Source of the DNA: Gammaproteobacteria bacterium
GTDB lineage: Bacteria; Pseudomonadota; Gammaproteobacteria; Eutrophobiales; Eutrophobiaceae
Assembly (NCBI GenBank): GCA_016844485.1
Contig: JAENIZ010000133.1
Location: forward strand, 1 to 6,211
Reading direction: 5' to 3'
DNA length: 6,211 nucleotides
A model generated the notes under the pieces. That model ran no database searches and was not told where the DNA came from. It saw nothing but the letters and a program-made list of their open reading frames with translations. A program made the translations under genes and the position numbers. Within the stretch, counting starts at the first letter, position 1. The number at the start of each line of letters is the position of its first letter. Shown here in pieces: positions 1 through 6,211 of this stretch.

Positions 1-944
1 TAAAAAATTACTCTCTTCTGCCCGCTTCCGAGGATGCGAGTTTTCGCAGGTATTTCCGGCTTCAATATGATGATCAGTCTTTTATCATAATGGATGCACC
101 ACCCGGGAGAGAAGATTGTAAACCGTTCATCGATATTGCGATGCGGCTGCGGGCCTCGGGCGTTAATGCACCCGTGATACTCAGTCAGGATCTGGTTCAG
201 GGATTTTTACTGCTGTCAGACCTGGGGTCTGATCTCTATCTGAATGTTTTAACAGGCGCCAATGTGGATAAACTCTATGGCGATGCGTTAACTGCCCTGG
301 TAAGGATCCAGCAGAATGGCGATATTACTGATCTGCCGCCATACACTGACAGCCTGTTGATGGATGAAATGGCTTTGTTCAGGGATTGGTTGCTGGACAG
401 GCATCTTGGCATTTCACTGAGCAAGTCCCGGCACGTTGATCTGAAAGATGCATTTCAGTTTCTTAAAGACACAGCCCTGTCACAACCAAAGGTCTTTGTA
501 CACCGGGACTATCATTCACGCAATCTCATGTACTGTGAACATCATAACCCGGGCATTCTGGATTTTCAGGATGCCGTAGCCGGGCCATTTACCTACGATC
601 CCGTCTCCCTGCTCAAGGATTGCTATATCAAATGGCCGAGGCAACAGGTCAACAACTGGGCAGTAAATTTCTACCATCAAATCTGTCCGGGCGAAACAGA
701 ACAGGTGCGCTTTCTGCGCTGGTTTGATCTCATGGGGGTGCAGCGGCAACTCAAGGCCAGTGGCATTTTTGCCCGGCTCTATCATCGCGATGGCAAGGCG
801 GGCTATCTTGGTGATATCCCAAGGACGCTGTCCTATATTCTCGATCTTGATCAGGATTATCCTGAACTTGAATCTCTGATTGAGTTGATACGTTCTGCAG
901 TGGTTCCCGTACTGGATGAGGTAAATCAAACATGCGCGCCATGA
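1..944 (+). CDS. amgK: N-acetylmuramate/N-acetylglucosamine anomeric kinase AmgK, 5'-truncated by the window edge
   Basis: This is an aminoglycoside-phosphotransferase-fold sugar kinase. The AmgK family phosphorylates MurNAc (and GlcNAc) at the anomeric position in the cytoplasm, giving MurNAc-1-phosphate for MurU. The frame is open from base 3, with 313 residues visible. Residues before the ATG at 90 already carry family sequence (SEDASFRRYFRL, then FIIMDAPPGRED), so that ATG is internal. About 20-30 N-terminal residues are probably missing, judged from the family's usual length of roughly 340. The catalytic loop HRDYHSRNL is at 501-527, with the catalytic Asp codon at 507 and the Asn at 522. 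The metal-binding DFQD motif starts at 561, followed by GPFTYDPVSLLKD. The stop lies inside the start of murU, which implies translational coupling. The kinase fold is certain; the MurNAc specificity rests on the murU pairing and overall similarity. Confidence 0.9.
   Translation, partial: KNYSLLPASEDASFRRYFRLQYDDQSFIIMDAPPGREDCKPFIDIAMRLRASGVNAPVILSQDLVQGFLLLSDLGSDLYLNVLTGANVDKLYGDALTALVRIQQNGDITDLPPYTDSLLMDEMALFRDWLLDRHLGISLSKSRHVDLKDAFQFLKDTALSQPKVFVHRDYHSRNLMYCEHHNPGILDFQDAVAGPFTYDPVSLLKDCYIKWPRQQVNNWAVNFYHQICPGETEQVRFLRWFDLMGVQRQLKASGIFARLYHRDGKAGYLGDIPRTLSYILDLDQDYPELESLIELIRSAVVPVLDEVNQTCAP
914..921 (+). promoter_or_regulatory. Shine-Dalgarno site for murU inside the amgK 3' end
   Basis: The purine-rich GGATGAGG lies within the last codons of amgK and ends 10 nt before the ATG at 932. 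The next ATG in frame, at 941, would be 19 nt away and would remove the first residues of the nucleotide-binding motif, so 932 is the preferred start. Confidence 0.6.
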
Positions 945-1591
945 TCCTGGCGGCGGGGCGAGGTGAGCGTATGCGCCCGTTAACCAACACCATATCGAAG
1001 GCGATGCTTGAGGTGAACGGCAGGCCGCTTATTCAATACCAGGTGGAGTATCTGGTACAGGCAGGCATCAGGGAGATCGTAATTAACCACGCCATCTCCG
1101 GCGATCAGATTGAAAATTATCTGGGCGACGGTCACCACTTCAATGCCAATATCAGTTACTCGGCCGAGATGGAGCCGTTAGAAACCGGTGGCGGGATCTA
1201 TAAAGCCCTGCCCCTGCTGGGTGATGATCCATTTATTGCCATCAATGCAGATGTATGGACGGACTTTCCCCTGCAACAATTGCCCACCGATCCGGACGGC
1301 CACGCCCACCTGGTGCTGGTCGATAACCCGCCGCATCATCCCGCGGGTGATTTTGCCCTTGAGCAGGGCCGGGTTAGAAATAAAGGCAACAGGCAATACA
1401 CCTTCAGCGGCATTGGCGTCTACCGCCGGGAGTTGTTTTCACACTGTGTCGGGAGTGTATTTCCCCTGGTTTCAGTCCTGCGGCCAGCGATTTCCGATAG
1501 TCTGATTTGCGGTGAATATTATGGCGGCAACTGGATTGATGTAGGGACTCCGGAACGCCTGGAAGCACTGCGCAAGCAGTTACACAAGTAA
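932..1591 (+). CDS. murU: N-acetylmuramate alpha-1-phosphate uridylyltransferase MurU
   Basis: A 219-residue cytoplasmic nucleotidyltransferase, close to the usual length of MurU (about 220). The family makes UDP-MurNAc from MurNAc-1-phosphate and UTP, letting recycled cell-wall sugar bypass de novo synthesis and so reducing dependence on the fosfomycin target MurA. The N-terminal pyrophosphorylase signature LAAGRGERMRPLT is at residues 6-18. The metal-binding Asp is D107 in NADVW, the family stretch NPPHHPAGDF follows mid-protein, and the C-terminal motif NWIDVGTPERL carries D203. One departure: the lysine region reads TISKAMLEV (residues 20-28), where sugar nucleotidyltransferases usually have a PKP-type core. 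Lys23 is kept but both flanking prolines are lost. The gene overlaps amgK by 13 nt and is probably co-transcribed and coupled with it. Small GlmU/RmlA-like enzymes are the alternative, but the amgK context argues for MurU. Confidence 0.9.
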   Translation: MRAMILAAGRGERMRPLTNTISKAMLEVNGRPLIQYQVEYLVQAGIREIVINHAISGDQIENYLGDGHHFNANISYSAEMEPLETGGGIYKALPLLGDDPFIAINADVWTDFPLQQLPTDPDGHAHLVLVDNPPHHPAGDFALEQGRVRNKGNRQYTFSGIGVYRRELFSHCVGSVFPLVSVLRPAISDSLICGEYYGGNWIDVGTPERLEALRKQLHK

Positions 1592-1635
1592 GCACATACT
1601 TTTAATTCAAGCCAGCAAACTCAATATTCTGTAAT

Positions 1636-1651
1636 GCAGGCGCTAGCCTGC
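1636..1651 (+). terminator. Perfect hairpin after murU, possible terminator without a clear U-tract
   Basis: A 6-bp perfect GC-rich stem, GCAGGC / GCCTGC, encloses the 4-nt loop GCTA. It starts 45 nt past the murU stop. The bases that follow (CAGTAAACAATCCCC) contain no T-run, so it is not a canonical intrinsic terminator. It may instead protect the 3' end of the amgK-murU mRNA or act with Rho. Confidence 0.35.
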
Positions 1652-1678
1652 CAGTAAACAATCCCCTCGATCCACAGC

Positions 1679-1745
1679 CCTGAATTCAGGAATATTGCAC
1701 TGCAACACCATCTGTGTTAGGGTTGCTGTCTTGTGCAATGCACAA
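1679..1745. promoter_or_regulatory. Cluster of three short palindromes, candidate operator region
   Basis: Three perfect dyads occur in 67 nt: CCTGAATTCAGG (1679-1690), TTGCA-C-TGCAA (1695-1705) and TTGTGCA-A-TGCACAA (1731-1745). The last two share the TTG...TGCA...CAA pattern, and their centres (1700 and 1738) are 38 nt apart. ATTGCAC at 1694-1700 can also pair with GTGCAAT at 1733-1739, enclosing smaller nested pairings (AACAC 1704-1708 with GTGTT 1714-1718). The block could therefore be either a pair of DNA operators or an RNA structure. No regulator is identified. Confidence 0.35.
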
Positions 1746-1760
1746 ATCTACCTGTAGTAT

Positions 1761-1789
1761 TTAGTTAGATTTAATCCCCAATGTATAGA
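1761..1789 (+). promoter_or_regulatory. Weak candidate promoter for the transglycosylase gene
   Basis: TATAGA at 1784-1789 resembles a -10 box (consensus TATAAT), with TTAGTT at 1761-1766 as a poor -35 match at 17-nt spacing. It lies just downstream of the palindrome cluster, where an operator would be expected to act. The match is weak and other AT-rich hexamers nearby, such as TATATT at 1809, are possible. Confidence 0.2.
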
Positions 1790-1863
1790 TGAGTAGGGCA
1801 TTCAGGCGTATATTAACGTTGGCCGACATCTAGGGCGGGCGGTGAGCACTGCTTGCTTGAAGT

Positions 1864-1870
1864 AGAGGAG
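1864..1870 (+). promoter_or_regulatory. Strong Shine-Dalgarno site for the transglycosylase start
   Basis: AGAGGAG ends 9 nt before the ATG at 1880. It fixes this ATG, which opens directly into a signal peptide, as the native start of the now-broken gene. Confidence 0.7.
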
Positions 1871-1879
1871 CAATCGTAA

Positions 1880-2338
1880 ATGAAAATCTCTTCCTGCAGG
1901 CAATTATTCACTGTAGTTGTGCTGTGTTGTTTTCCTCCCCTGGTCTTTTCAGAAGATCCCGGTACCGGTACTACACCTGATTCCCGTGCCATTAACGGGG
2001 CTTTCCTTGGTGAAATAGTGCAACAGGGGGCCTTGCGCGTCCTTTATTATTCCCAGCTTCAGGATCCACGCACCATATCCGGCGTAGAGAAGGAAATGTT
2101 GGAGACATTTGCCAAGGAACACCACCTCGCCCTGAAGTGGATCACGGTTGCTGCCCCCTGGCAATTGGTTCCGAAACTCCTGGCAGGAACAGGTGATGTC
2201 ATTATTGGCCAGGGTAAATCACTTGCGGCAGGGATGTCCGATCAGATGATCTTCACCTCTTCCTGGACAGCGTCACGCCAGCAGATCGTGGTACGGAAGG
2301 ATACCACCCAGATTACCCGCCTGGATGATCTTACCTAA
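1880..2338 (+). pseudogene. Fragment 1: signal peptide and N-terminal lobe of the first solute-binding domain
   Basis: 152 residues. The N-terminus MKISSCRQLF followed by the hydrophobic run TVVVLCCFPPLVFS fits a Sec signal peptide with cleavage near residue 24; no convincing lipobox is seen. From about residue 43 (LGEIVQQGALRVLYY) the sequence follows the SBP_bac_3 pattern, including GVEKEMLETFAKEHH, GTGDVIIGQG and FTSSWTASRQQIVVRKD. It ends at RLDDLT and TAA, exactly where family members continue with a DL-G-K/R segment leading into the second lobe. If translated alone it would be an exported half-domain, probably unstable. Confidence 0.7.
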
Positions 2339-3056
2339 ACACCCAACCATGGATCTGGTAATTATTCCTGAAGAACTTGAACGGCAAACTGTGCTGGCAC
2401 GGGTAGCAACAGGTCAGTACGATGTTGCAGTGATGGGCAGCGAATTTTTAAAGACCTACCTGCCGCAACACCCTGAATTAAGAGTGGCATATGACCTGAC
2501 TGAAGGTGATGCAATGGCCTGGGCTGTCCGTCCGCAGGCAACTGCCTTGCACGCGGCACTGGACAAATTCCTCAATAAAAATTACCTCGCCTTGAGTGCA
2601 GCTGACGCGCATTTGGGTGATCTGCCGAAGATGCAGGAACGCAATACGCTGCGTGTGATCACTTACCAGAACCCGGCAAATTATTATTTTAGCGACGGGG
2701 AACTGCATGGCTTTGAATATGAGCTGATCAAAAAATTCGCTTACTCGCAAAAGATGCGTGTAGATGTTGTGTTGGCAAATTCACATGAAGAAATGCAGGA
2801 ATTACTGCTCAGCGGCAAAGGTGACATTATTGCCGCGGCGCTTCCTGCAGGCAGTGTTCATAATGAACAGATAAGGCAGTCCGAGCCGTATAATTATTCG
2901 TCCCCTGTCATCATTGGCTGCCTGCGGAGAGTCCCTACCGGAATTTACTGGAACGTATCCGTAACCGCGGCATTGATTTCGATATCGTTGAAGCAGGGCC
3001 CGGTCTCAATACCGAGGTTACATTATCGCTGGTATCACTTGGAATGTATGATTTAA
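2325..3056 (+). pseudogene. Fragment 2: rest of the first binding domain and first lobe of the second, in a shifted frame
   Basis: Genuine sequence begins near 2340 (HPTMDLVIIPEEL) and continues through ATGQYDVAVMGSEFLKTYLPQHPEL, the second lobe of binding domain 1. A linker follows, then a second SBP_bac_3 start at LRVITYQNPANYYF, with GFEYELIKKFA and GKGDIIAAALPAG. Family sequence ends at about 2918 (YSSPVIIG). The remaining residues to the TAA at 3054-3056 are out-of-frame read-through. The ATG at 2325 overlaps the end of fragment 1 but has no Shine-Dalgarno sequence, so it is unlikely to be a real start, and the product would lack a signal peptide. Confidence 0.7.
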
Positions 3057-3877
3057 CGATACTCAGCAGCCATCAGCTCAAGGCAGAGTTGGCGAAACAG
3101 ACGGATATCAAGGCGTATTTTGCCTTGAGCGCCCCTCTTCCGCATGCGTGGGCCGTACGTGCATCGGATACCCAGTTGCTGACAGCAGTCAATAAATTTG
3201 TGAGTAACCAATATCGTGGCAAATTCTATAATCTGTTATATGCAAAATATTTTGAAAAACAGGATACCGATACTTCCGGCAATAGATTACTCACACAGAT
3301 AGATCACCTGTCCCCTTACGATGAAATCGTACGCGAATATGCGGAAAAATACGGATTCGACTGGCGTCTGATCGTGGCCCAGATGTACCAGGAAAGCCAG
3401 TTTGACCCCGGCGCCAGATCGACCGCGGGGGCAGAAGGCCTGATGCAGATGATGCCCGAAACGGCCGAGTTCGTGGGCACAAATGATCTTGCGAACCCGG
3501 AAAAAAATATTCATGCGGGAGTGAAGTATCTCAGCATGTTACGGGACCGGTTTGAAGACGATCTCCTGCTGGAAGATCGCACCTGGTTTTCACTGGCCTC
3601 ATATAATGCGGGTTATAACAGGGTAAGACGTGCGCGAGACCTGGCAGTGAAAATGGGTCTCGACGAAAATCGCTGGTTCGGTAATGTTGAACAGGCCATG
3701 CTTGCACTGGCGCGCCCGGTTGATAAGGAAGGCGAGATGGTACAAAATTGCCGTTGCGGACAAACGGTCGTGTACGTGCGTGAGATCCGTACCCTTTATC
3801 GCAACTACGTCAGGTTGACCCAATCCACACAGGTCGCCAGGTCCGATACACGCAGCGTAGTACCGTACGATATATAA
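3044..3877 (+). pseudogene. Fragment 3: end of the second binding domain and the SLT catalytic domain
   Basis: The ORF from the ATG at 3044 has 277 residues, but homologous sequence in the same frame starts earlier, at about 2918-2921 (PAESPYRNLLERI). The ATG is therefore internal and has no Shine-Dalgarno site. The SLT domain begins near 3350: YGFDWRLIVAQMYQESQFDP contains the catalytic Glu (in QES), followed by GAEGLMQMMPETA, the helix with NIHAGVKYL, and SLASYNAGYNRVRRA. These are the usual E-S / G-L-M-Q-M / A-Y-N-A-G motifs of family 1 transglycosylases. The catalytic part appears intact, but without signal peptide or complete binding domains it would stay in the cytoplasm. Confidence 0.75.
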
Positions 3878-3957
3878 ATATATCCATCTCTGACTGACTC
3901 ACTGTTAGTCGCCCAGGCAGGAAACACACGCTAATCTTTTCCAGCCGGATAACTTTC

Positions 3958-4026
3958 ATGGAGCGCCCCGTTGGCCATTTATATAAAATTAATGAACAAA
4001 ACACCGTATTATATTGCTGGTTCTGA
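3958..4026 (+). other. Possible 22-codon leader ORF directly ahead of the ABC exporter
   Basis: An ATG at 3958 opens a 22-codon ORF (starting MERPVGHLYK, ending NTVLYCWF) that stops at TGA 4024-4026. That is 3 nt before the exporter ATG and in the same frame. GGAT at 3947-3950, 7 nt upstream, is only a weak ribosome site. The exporter has no Shine-Dalgarno of its own, so coupling by re-initiation is possible. An ORF this short can easily arise by chance, and I recognise no family. Confidence 0.2.
3982..4015 (+). promoter_or_regulatory. AT-rich candidate promoter region for the ABC exporter
   Basis: Two -10-like hexamers, TATAAA (3982-3987) and TATTAT (4007-4012), lie in an AT-rich stretch before the exporter gene. 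No good -35 box sits at the expected distance from either. If TATTAT is used, transcription would start very close to the ATG at 4030, giving a nearly leaderless message, which would suit the missing Shine-Dalgarno. Confidence 0.2.
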
Positions 4027-4029
4027 TCG

Positions 4030-4404
4030 ATGATCGTCTATCACGTCTGCCAAGTGCAGGAAGTCTCCCATTTTCTGGAAACAGGGCTGGTACGGCGCGA
4101 AGGCCGACATTATGTGTTCGAGCATTGGCAACATGTACAACTCTATCTCTCCGCATTAATGCCTGAAGCGGCCGCTCCGGCGGACATTCAGGCGCACGTG
4201 GTGCTGGTGCTCAATGTCGATCAAGACGTGTTATTGCCAGCGCCCATCACCGCCCGCAGGCGCGCGCTGCGACTTGACGAATCCCAGCGGAGGCTGCTCG
4301 ATGCGCATTCGCGTTATCTGGAGATCGATTTGAATCCAGAACGTATTGTTGACGTCAAGGACACCTTCGGCAATTCTGTCTTTGACCGATATCGCGGGCA
4401 TGGC
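4030..4404 (+). other. Unassigned N-terminal domain of the ABC exporter (residues 1-125)
   Basis: The segment starts MIVYHVC, then FLETGLVRREGRHYVFEHW (residues 15-33), then HVVLVLNVDQDVLLP (56-70), and ends with YLEIDLNPERIVDVKD (96-111) before a basic linker DRYRGHGRRR (119-128) into the membrane domain. It has no hydrophobic helix, so it should sit in the cytoplasm at the membrane entry. The opening I-Y-H-V, the mid G-R-H-Y-V-F and the hydrophobic strand VVLVLNVD recall small ADP-ribosyltransferase-like folds such as DUF952, but no catalytic triad can be confirmed. It is not the C39 peptidase-like domain of bacteriocin exporters: the only Cys is C7, without the usual surrounding motif. Confidence 0.4.
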
Positions 4405-6183
4405 AGACGGCGTACACCGATTTGGCGCTTCCTCGCCCATGTCAAACCTTACTGGCCATATGTTGCGCTGGCAACCTGTGCCGGACTCCTGAAATTCCTG
4501 ATGCCGTTGATCTTTCCGTGGATGCTGCGCCATTTGCTGGACGATGTGGTATTGAAAGAAGGACTGAAGGCTACCGTCCGCAACGCGATGGTGATGGACT
4601 ATGTATTGATCATGATTATCTCCATTGTTATATGGATGATCGCCTGTTATTTTCGCAGTGTATTCTCTGCGTACGCCGGTCACCGGATGATCCGCGACCT
4701 GCGTGTGTCATTATTCGATCACGTGCAGCGCCTGTCACATGCCTTTTTTACCCGCAACCAGAGCGGCGCTATCGTTACACGTGTTATCAATGACATGAGC
4801 CTCGCGCAAAACTTTGTCGGCTCGGCGCTTACGAACGTGTGGATGGACAGTATCACGCTGTTGGTGCTGGTCGCGATATTGTTATCTATTCATCCGATGC
4901 TGACACTGGTCTCCCTTGCGTTGATGCCGGTCTATGTTCTTTCGTTAAAAATGATTGGTCCGCGCATCCGCCTGGTTACCAAGGAGGCGCAACAAAGACT
5001 TGAGGTTTTATCCGGCGGCCTGCAGGAAAAAGTCGCAGGCGTGGCAATCGTCAAAGGCTTCACGCGTGAGCCGCTTGAGGCGCAGTTCTTTGCAATTCAG
5101 GCCAATAAACTGTTGAATAAGATTCTGTACTCGGTGCGGTTTATGGCGATGAACGAAACCATGGTGGGTCTCGTAGTACACGGCTCGCCGGTGTTGGTGG
5201 TCTGGTACGGCGTGTATCAAATCATTGGGGGCCATTTGACCGTCGGTGCACTGACGCAGTTCCTGCTGTATCTTGCGATGTTTTATTTCCCGTTGCAGAG
5301 GCTCTCCGATCTCAGCGTCGTACTGGCCAATGCGCTCGCCGCGATTGAACGTATCTTCGAGTATTTCGACACACAGCCGCAAATCCGCGAACGTCCGGGC
5401 GCAAAGCTACTTGCCGAATGCAAGGGGGCGATCGAATTCGAGCACGTGTATTTCAGTTATGACCCGGACGTGATGGTTCTGCGCGATATCTGCCTGCGCA
5501 TCGAACCGGGTGAGACCGTGGCTTTTGTGGGTCCGAGCGGTTCCGGTAAATCGACCTTGGCCAATCTGGTACCGCGTTTCTATGATCCGGGCAGCGGCGT
5601 CATACGCATTGACGGCAACGATCTGCGTGATCTGCAGATCAGTTCGCTCAGGCGTTACATCGGTATCGTTAATCAGGAGACGATCCTGTTTTCCGGTACC
5701 GTGCTGGAAAATCTTTTACTTGCCAATACGGACGCAAGTCAGGAAGAAGTCCGCGCTGCGCTGGAAGCGGCGAATGCTCTGGAGTTTGTCGAAAACTTGC
5801 CGGAGGGGATGTGGACCGAGATCGGCGAACGTGGGGCACAACTCTCCGGCGGTCAGAAGCAACGCATTGCTTTGGCGCGGGCATTTCTACGTAATCCCCG
5901 GATACTGATCCTGGATGAGGCAACTTCGGCGCTCGATTCGCGTTCCGAGCATCACATCCAGCAGGCATTGACACGCCTGTTAAAAGAACGCACCTCGATC
6001 GTTATTGCCCACAGGCTCTCGACCATACTGAGCGCGGACAAGATCGCCGTAATTGAACACGGACGCATAATTGATATCGGCCGCCATGCGGACCTGCTCG
6101 AGAGGCGCGGTTTATACGCCGCCCTGTACGAGGAGCAATTCCGCCCGGTTGATGTGACACCGGAACTTGCACGCTTGCATTGA
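4030..6183 (+). CDS. ABC exporter half-transporter (MsbA/ABCB type) with an extra N-terminal domain
   Basis: 717 residues, complete. Residues 1-125 form an added soluble domain (described separately). An ABCB-type membrane domain follows with six predicted helices near residues 144-166, 189-210, 274-290, 291-313, 378-398 and 406-428. The nucleotide-binding domain occupies about 450-700: Walker A GPSGSGKST (501-509, Lys507), Q-loop Gln549, signature LSGGQKQR from 605, Walker B ILILDEATSALD with Asp629 and catalytic Glu630, and switch His661. All ATPase residues are present, so it should work as a homodimer (or heterodimer) in the inner membrane, exporting a lipid, peptide or drug-like substrate. 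The substrate cannot be told from sequence. It is about 130 residues longer than MsbA, entirely from the N-terminal domain. It is not obviously in an operon with the genes upstream. There is no clear Shine-Dalgarno at this ATG, but family-like sequence begins at once. Confidence 0.92.
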   Translation: MIVYHVCQVQEVSHFLETGLVRREGRHYVFEHWQHVQLYLSALMPEAAAPADIQAHVVLVLNVDQDVLLPAPITARRRALRLDESQRRLLDAHSRYLEIDLNPERIVDVKDTFGNSVFDRYRGHGRRRTPIWRFLAHVKPYWPYVALATCAGLLKFLMPLIFPWMLRHLLDDVVLKEGLKATVRNAMVMDYVLIMIISIVIWMIACYFRSVFSAYAGHRMIRDLRVSLFDHVQRLSHAFFTRNQSGAIVTRVINDMSLAQNFVGSALTNVWMDSITLLVLVAILLSIHPMLTLVSLALMPVYVLSLKMIGPRIRLVTKEAQQRLEVLSGGLQEKVAGVAIVKGFTREPLEAQFFAIQANKLLNKILYSVRFMAMNETMVGLVVHGSPVLVVWYGVYQIIGGHLTVGALTQFLLYLAMFYFPLQRLSDLSVVLANALAAIERIFEYFDTQPQIRERPGAKLLAECKGAIEFEHVYFSYDPDVMVLRDICLRIEPGETVAFVGPSGSGKSTLANLVPRFYDPGSGVIRIDGNDLRDLQISSLRRYIGIVNQETILFSGTVLENLLLANTDASQEEVRAALEAANALEFVENLPEGMWTEIGERGAQLSGGQKQRIALARAFLRNPRILILDEATSALDSRSEHHIQQALTRLLKERTSIVIAHRLSTILSADKIAVIEHGRIIDIGRHADLLERRGLYAALYEEQFRPVDVTPELARLH

Positions 6184-6190
6184 TCTCGAT

Positions 6191-6211
6191 AAAGAGCGGC
6201 AATAGCGCTTT
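6191..6211 (+). terminator. Probable terminator of the ABC exporter gene, cut by the window end
   Basis: Starting 8 nt after the stop codon, AAAGAGC can pair with GCGCTTT (one A-G mismatch) around a 7-nt loop. The window ends in TTT, so a longer T-run beyond the edge may complete an intrinsic terminator. Confidence 0.35.

Larger units (their letters stand above)
1592..1879 (+). other. Intergenic region between murU and the transglycosylase gene
   Basis: The 288 nt carry no credible ORF on either strand beyond shadows of neighbours. They hold the hairpin just after murU, a cluster of palindromes between 1679 and 1745, an AT-rich stretch around 1750-1820 that could contain a promoter, and the ribosome binding site of the next gene. 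The gap length suggests that the transglycosylase gene has its own promoter and is not part of the amgK-murU operon. Confidence 0.6.
1880..3877 (+). pseudogene. Disrupted MltF-like lytic transglycosylase with two solute-binding domains and an SLT domain
   Basis: Read through, the locus encodes a signal peptide, two tandem SBP_bac_3-type domains, and a C-terminal lytic transglycosylase (SLT, Slt70-like) domain. Such enzymes cut the glycan strand of periplasmic peptidoglycan, leaving 1,6-anhydroMurNAc ends; the binding domains are thought to regulate or target them. The reading frame changes twice: frame 2 up to about 2335, frame 3 from about 2340 to 2918, then frame 2 again to the stop. At each change roughly 20 residues expected between the halves of a binding domain are absent. 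This points to two deletions (3n+2 and 3n+1 nt) and not single-base errors. Each block is otherwise stop-free and well conserved, so the damage looks recent. E. coli MltF has a single binding domain, so the intact ancestor, about 700 residues, would be a larger relative. Misassembly is the main alternative to a true pseudogene. Confidence 0.75.

Noticed and set aside
90..92. ATG at 90 as the start of amgK
   Set aside because: The frame is open back to base 3 and the upstream residues match the conserved AmgK N-terminal region, so the real start lies outside the window.
516..929. 137-codon open frame on the minus strand
   Set aside because: It lies wholly inside amgK, including its catalytic motifs, and its translation shows no family features.
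2325..2340. Programmed ribosomal frameshifting to join the blocks
   Set aside because: No slippery heptamer is seen at the junction, and a frameshift would not supply the roughly 20 missing residues.
2325..3056. Three separate overlapping genes, an operon-like arrangement at 1880-3877
   Set aside because: The internal ATGs at 2325 and 3044 lack Shine-Dalgarno sites, and homologous sequence extends across or starts before them. The pieces are parts of one protein.
3887..3912. TGAC repeats and a GACT/AGTC pairing after the transglycosylase stop as a terminator
   Set aside because: The stem would be only 4 bp with no T-run, which is too weak to support.
4024..4026. TGA read as selenocysteine to extend the ABC exporter N-terminus
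   Set aside because: No obvious SECIS-like hairpin follows, and the residues before TGA do not resemble a redox motif known to carry selenocysteine.
4231..4683. 150-codon open frame on the minus strand
   Set aside because: It is antisense to the well-conserved exporter, shows no recognisable domain and has no ribosome binding site; it is a shadow of the real gene.

Overview
The window looks like chromosomal DNA from a gammaproteobacterium with moderate G+C. The basis is the amgK-murU pair, which is typical of non-enteric Gram-negative bacteria, and the MltF-type periplasmic transglycosylase. The genus cannot be named from the sequence. All supported genes lie on the + strand; I found no convincing minus-strand gene, tRNA, rRNA, CRISPR array or mobile element.

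Layout: (1) 1-944 is the 5'-truncated end of amgK, a MurNAc/GlcNAc anomeric kinase. Its frame is already open at base 3, so the ATG at 90 is internal and not the start. (2) 932-1591 is murU, a MurNAc-1-phosphate uridylyltransferase overlapping amgK by 13 nt. (3) 1592-1879 is a 288-nt non-coding gap with a hairpin after murU and a cluster of short palindromes ahead of the next gene. (4) 1880-3877 holds a gene for an exported lytic transglycosylase with two tandem solute-binding domains and a C-terminal SLT domain. It is broken into three reading-frame blocks. At each break about 20 residues expected for the fold are missing, so these look like two out-of-frame deletions and not single-base slips. 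(5) 3878-4029 is a short AT-rich gap with a possible 22-codon leader ORF. (6) 4030-6183 is a complete ABC exporter half-transporter with an unusual N-terminal domain of about 125 residues. A probable terminator begins just before the window ends.

Function: AmgK and MurU form the cell-wall recycling bypass that turns MurNAc into UDP-MurNAc. The adjacent transglycosylase would release anhydro-muropeptides that ultimately feed such recycling, so the first three genes share a peptidoglycan theme, although the third appears inactivated. The ABC exporter has no evident link to recycling. The two points most worth a second look are the paired deletions at equivalent places in the two binding domains, and the N-terminal domain of the ABC exporter with the small ORF directly ahead of it.
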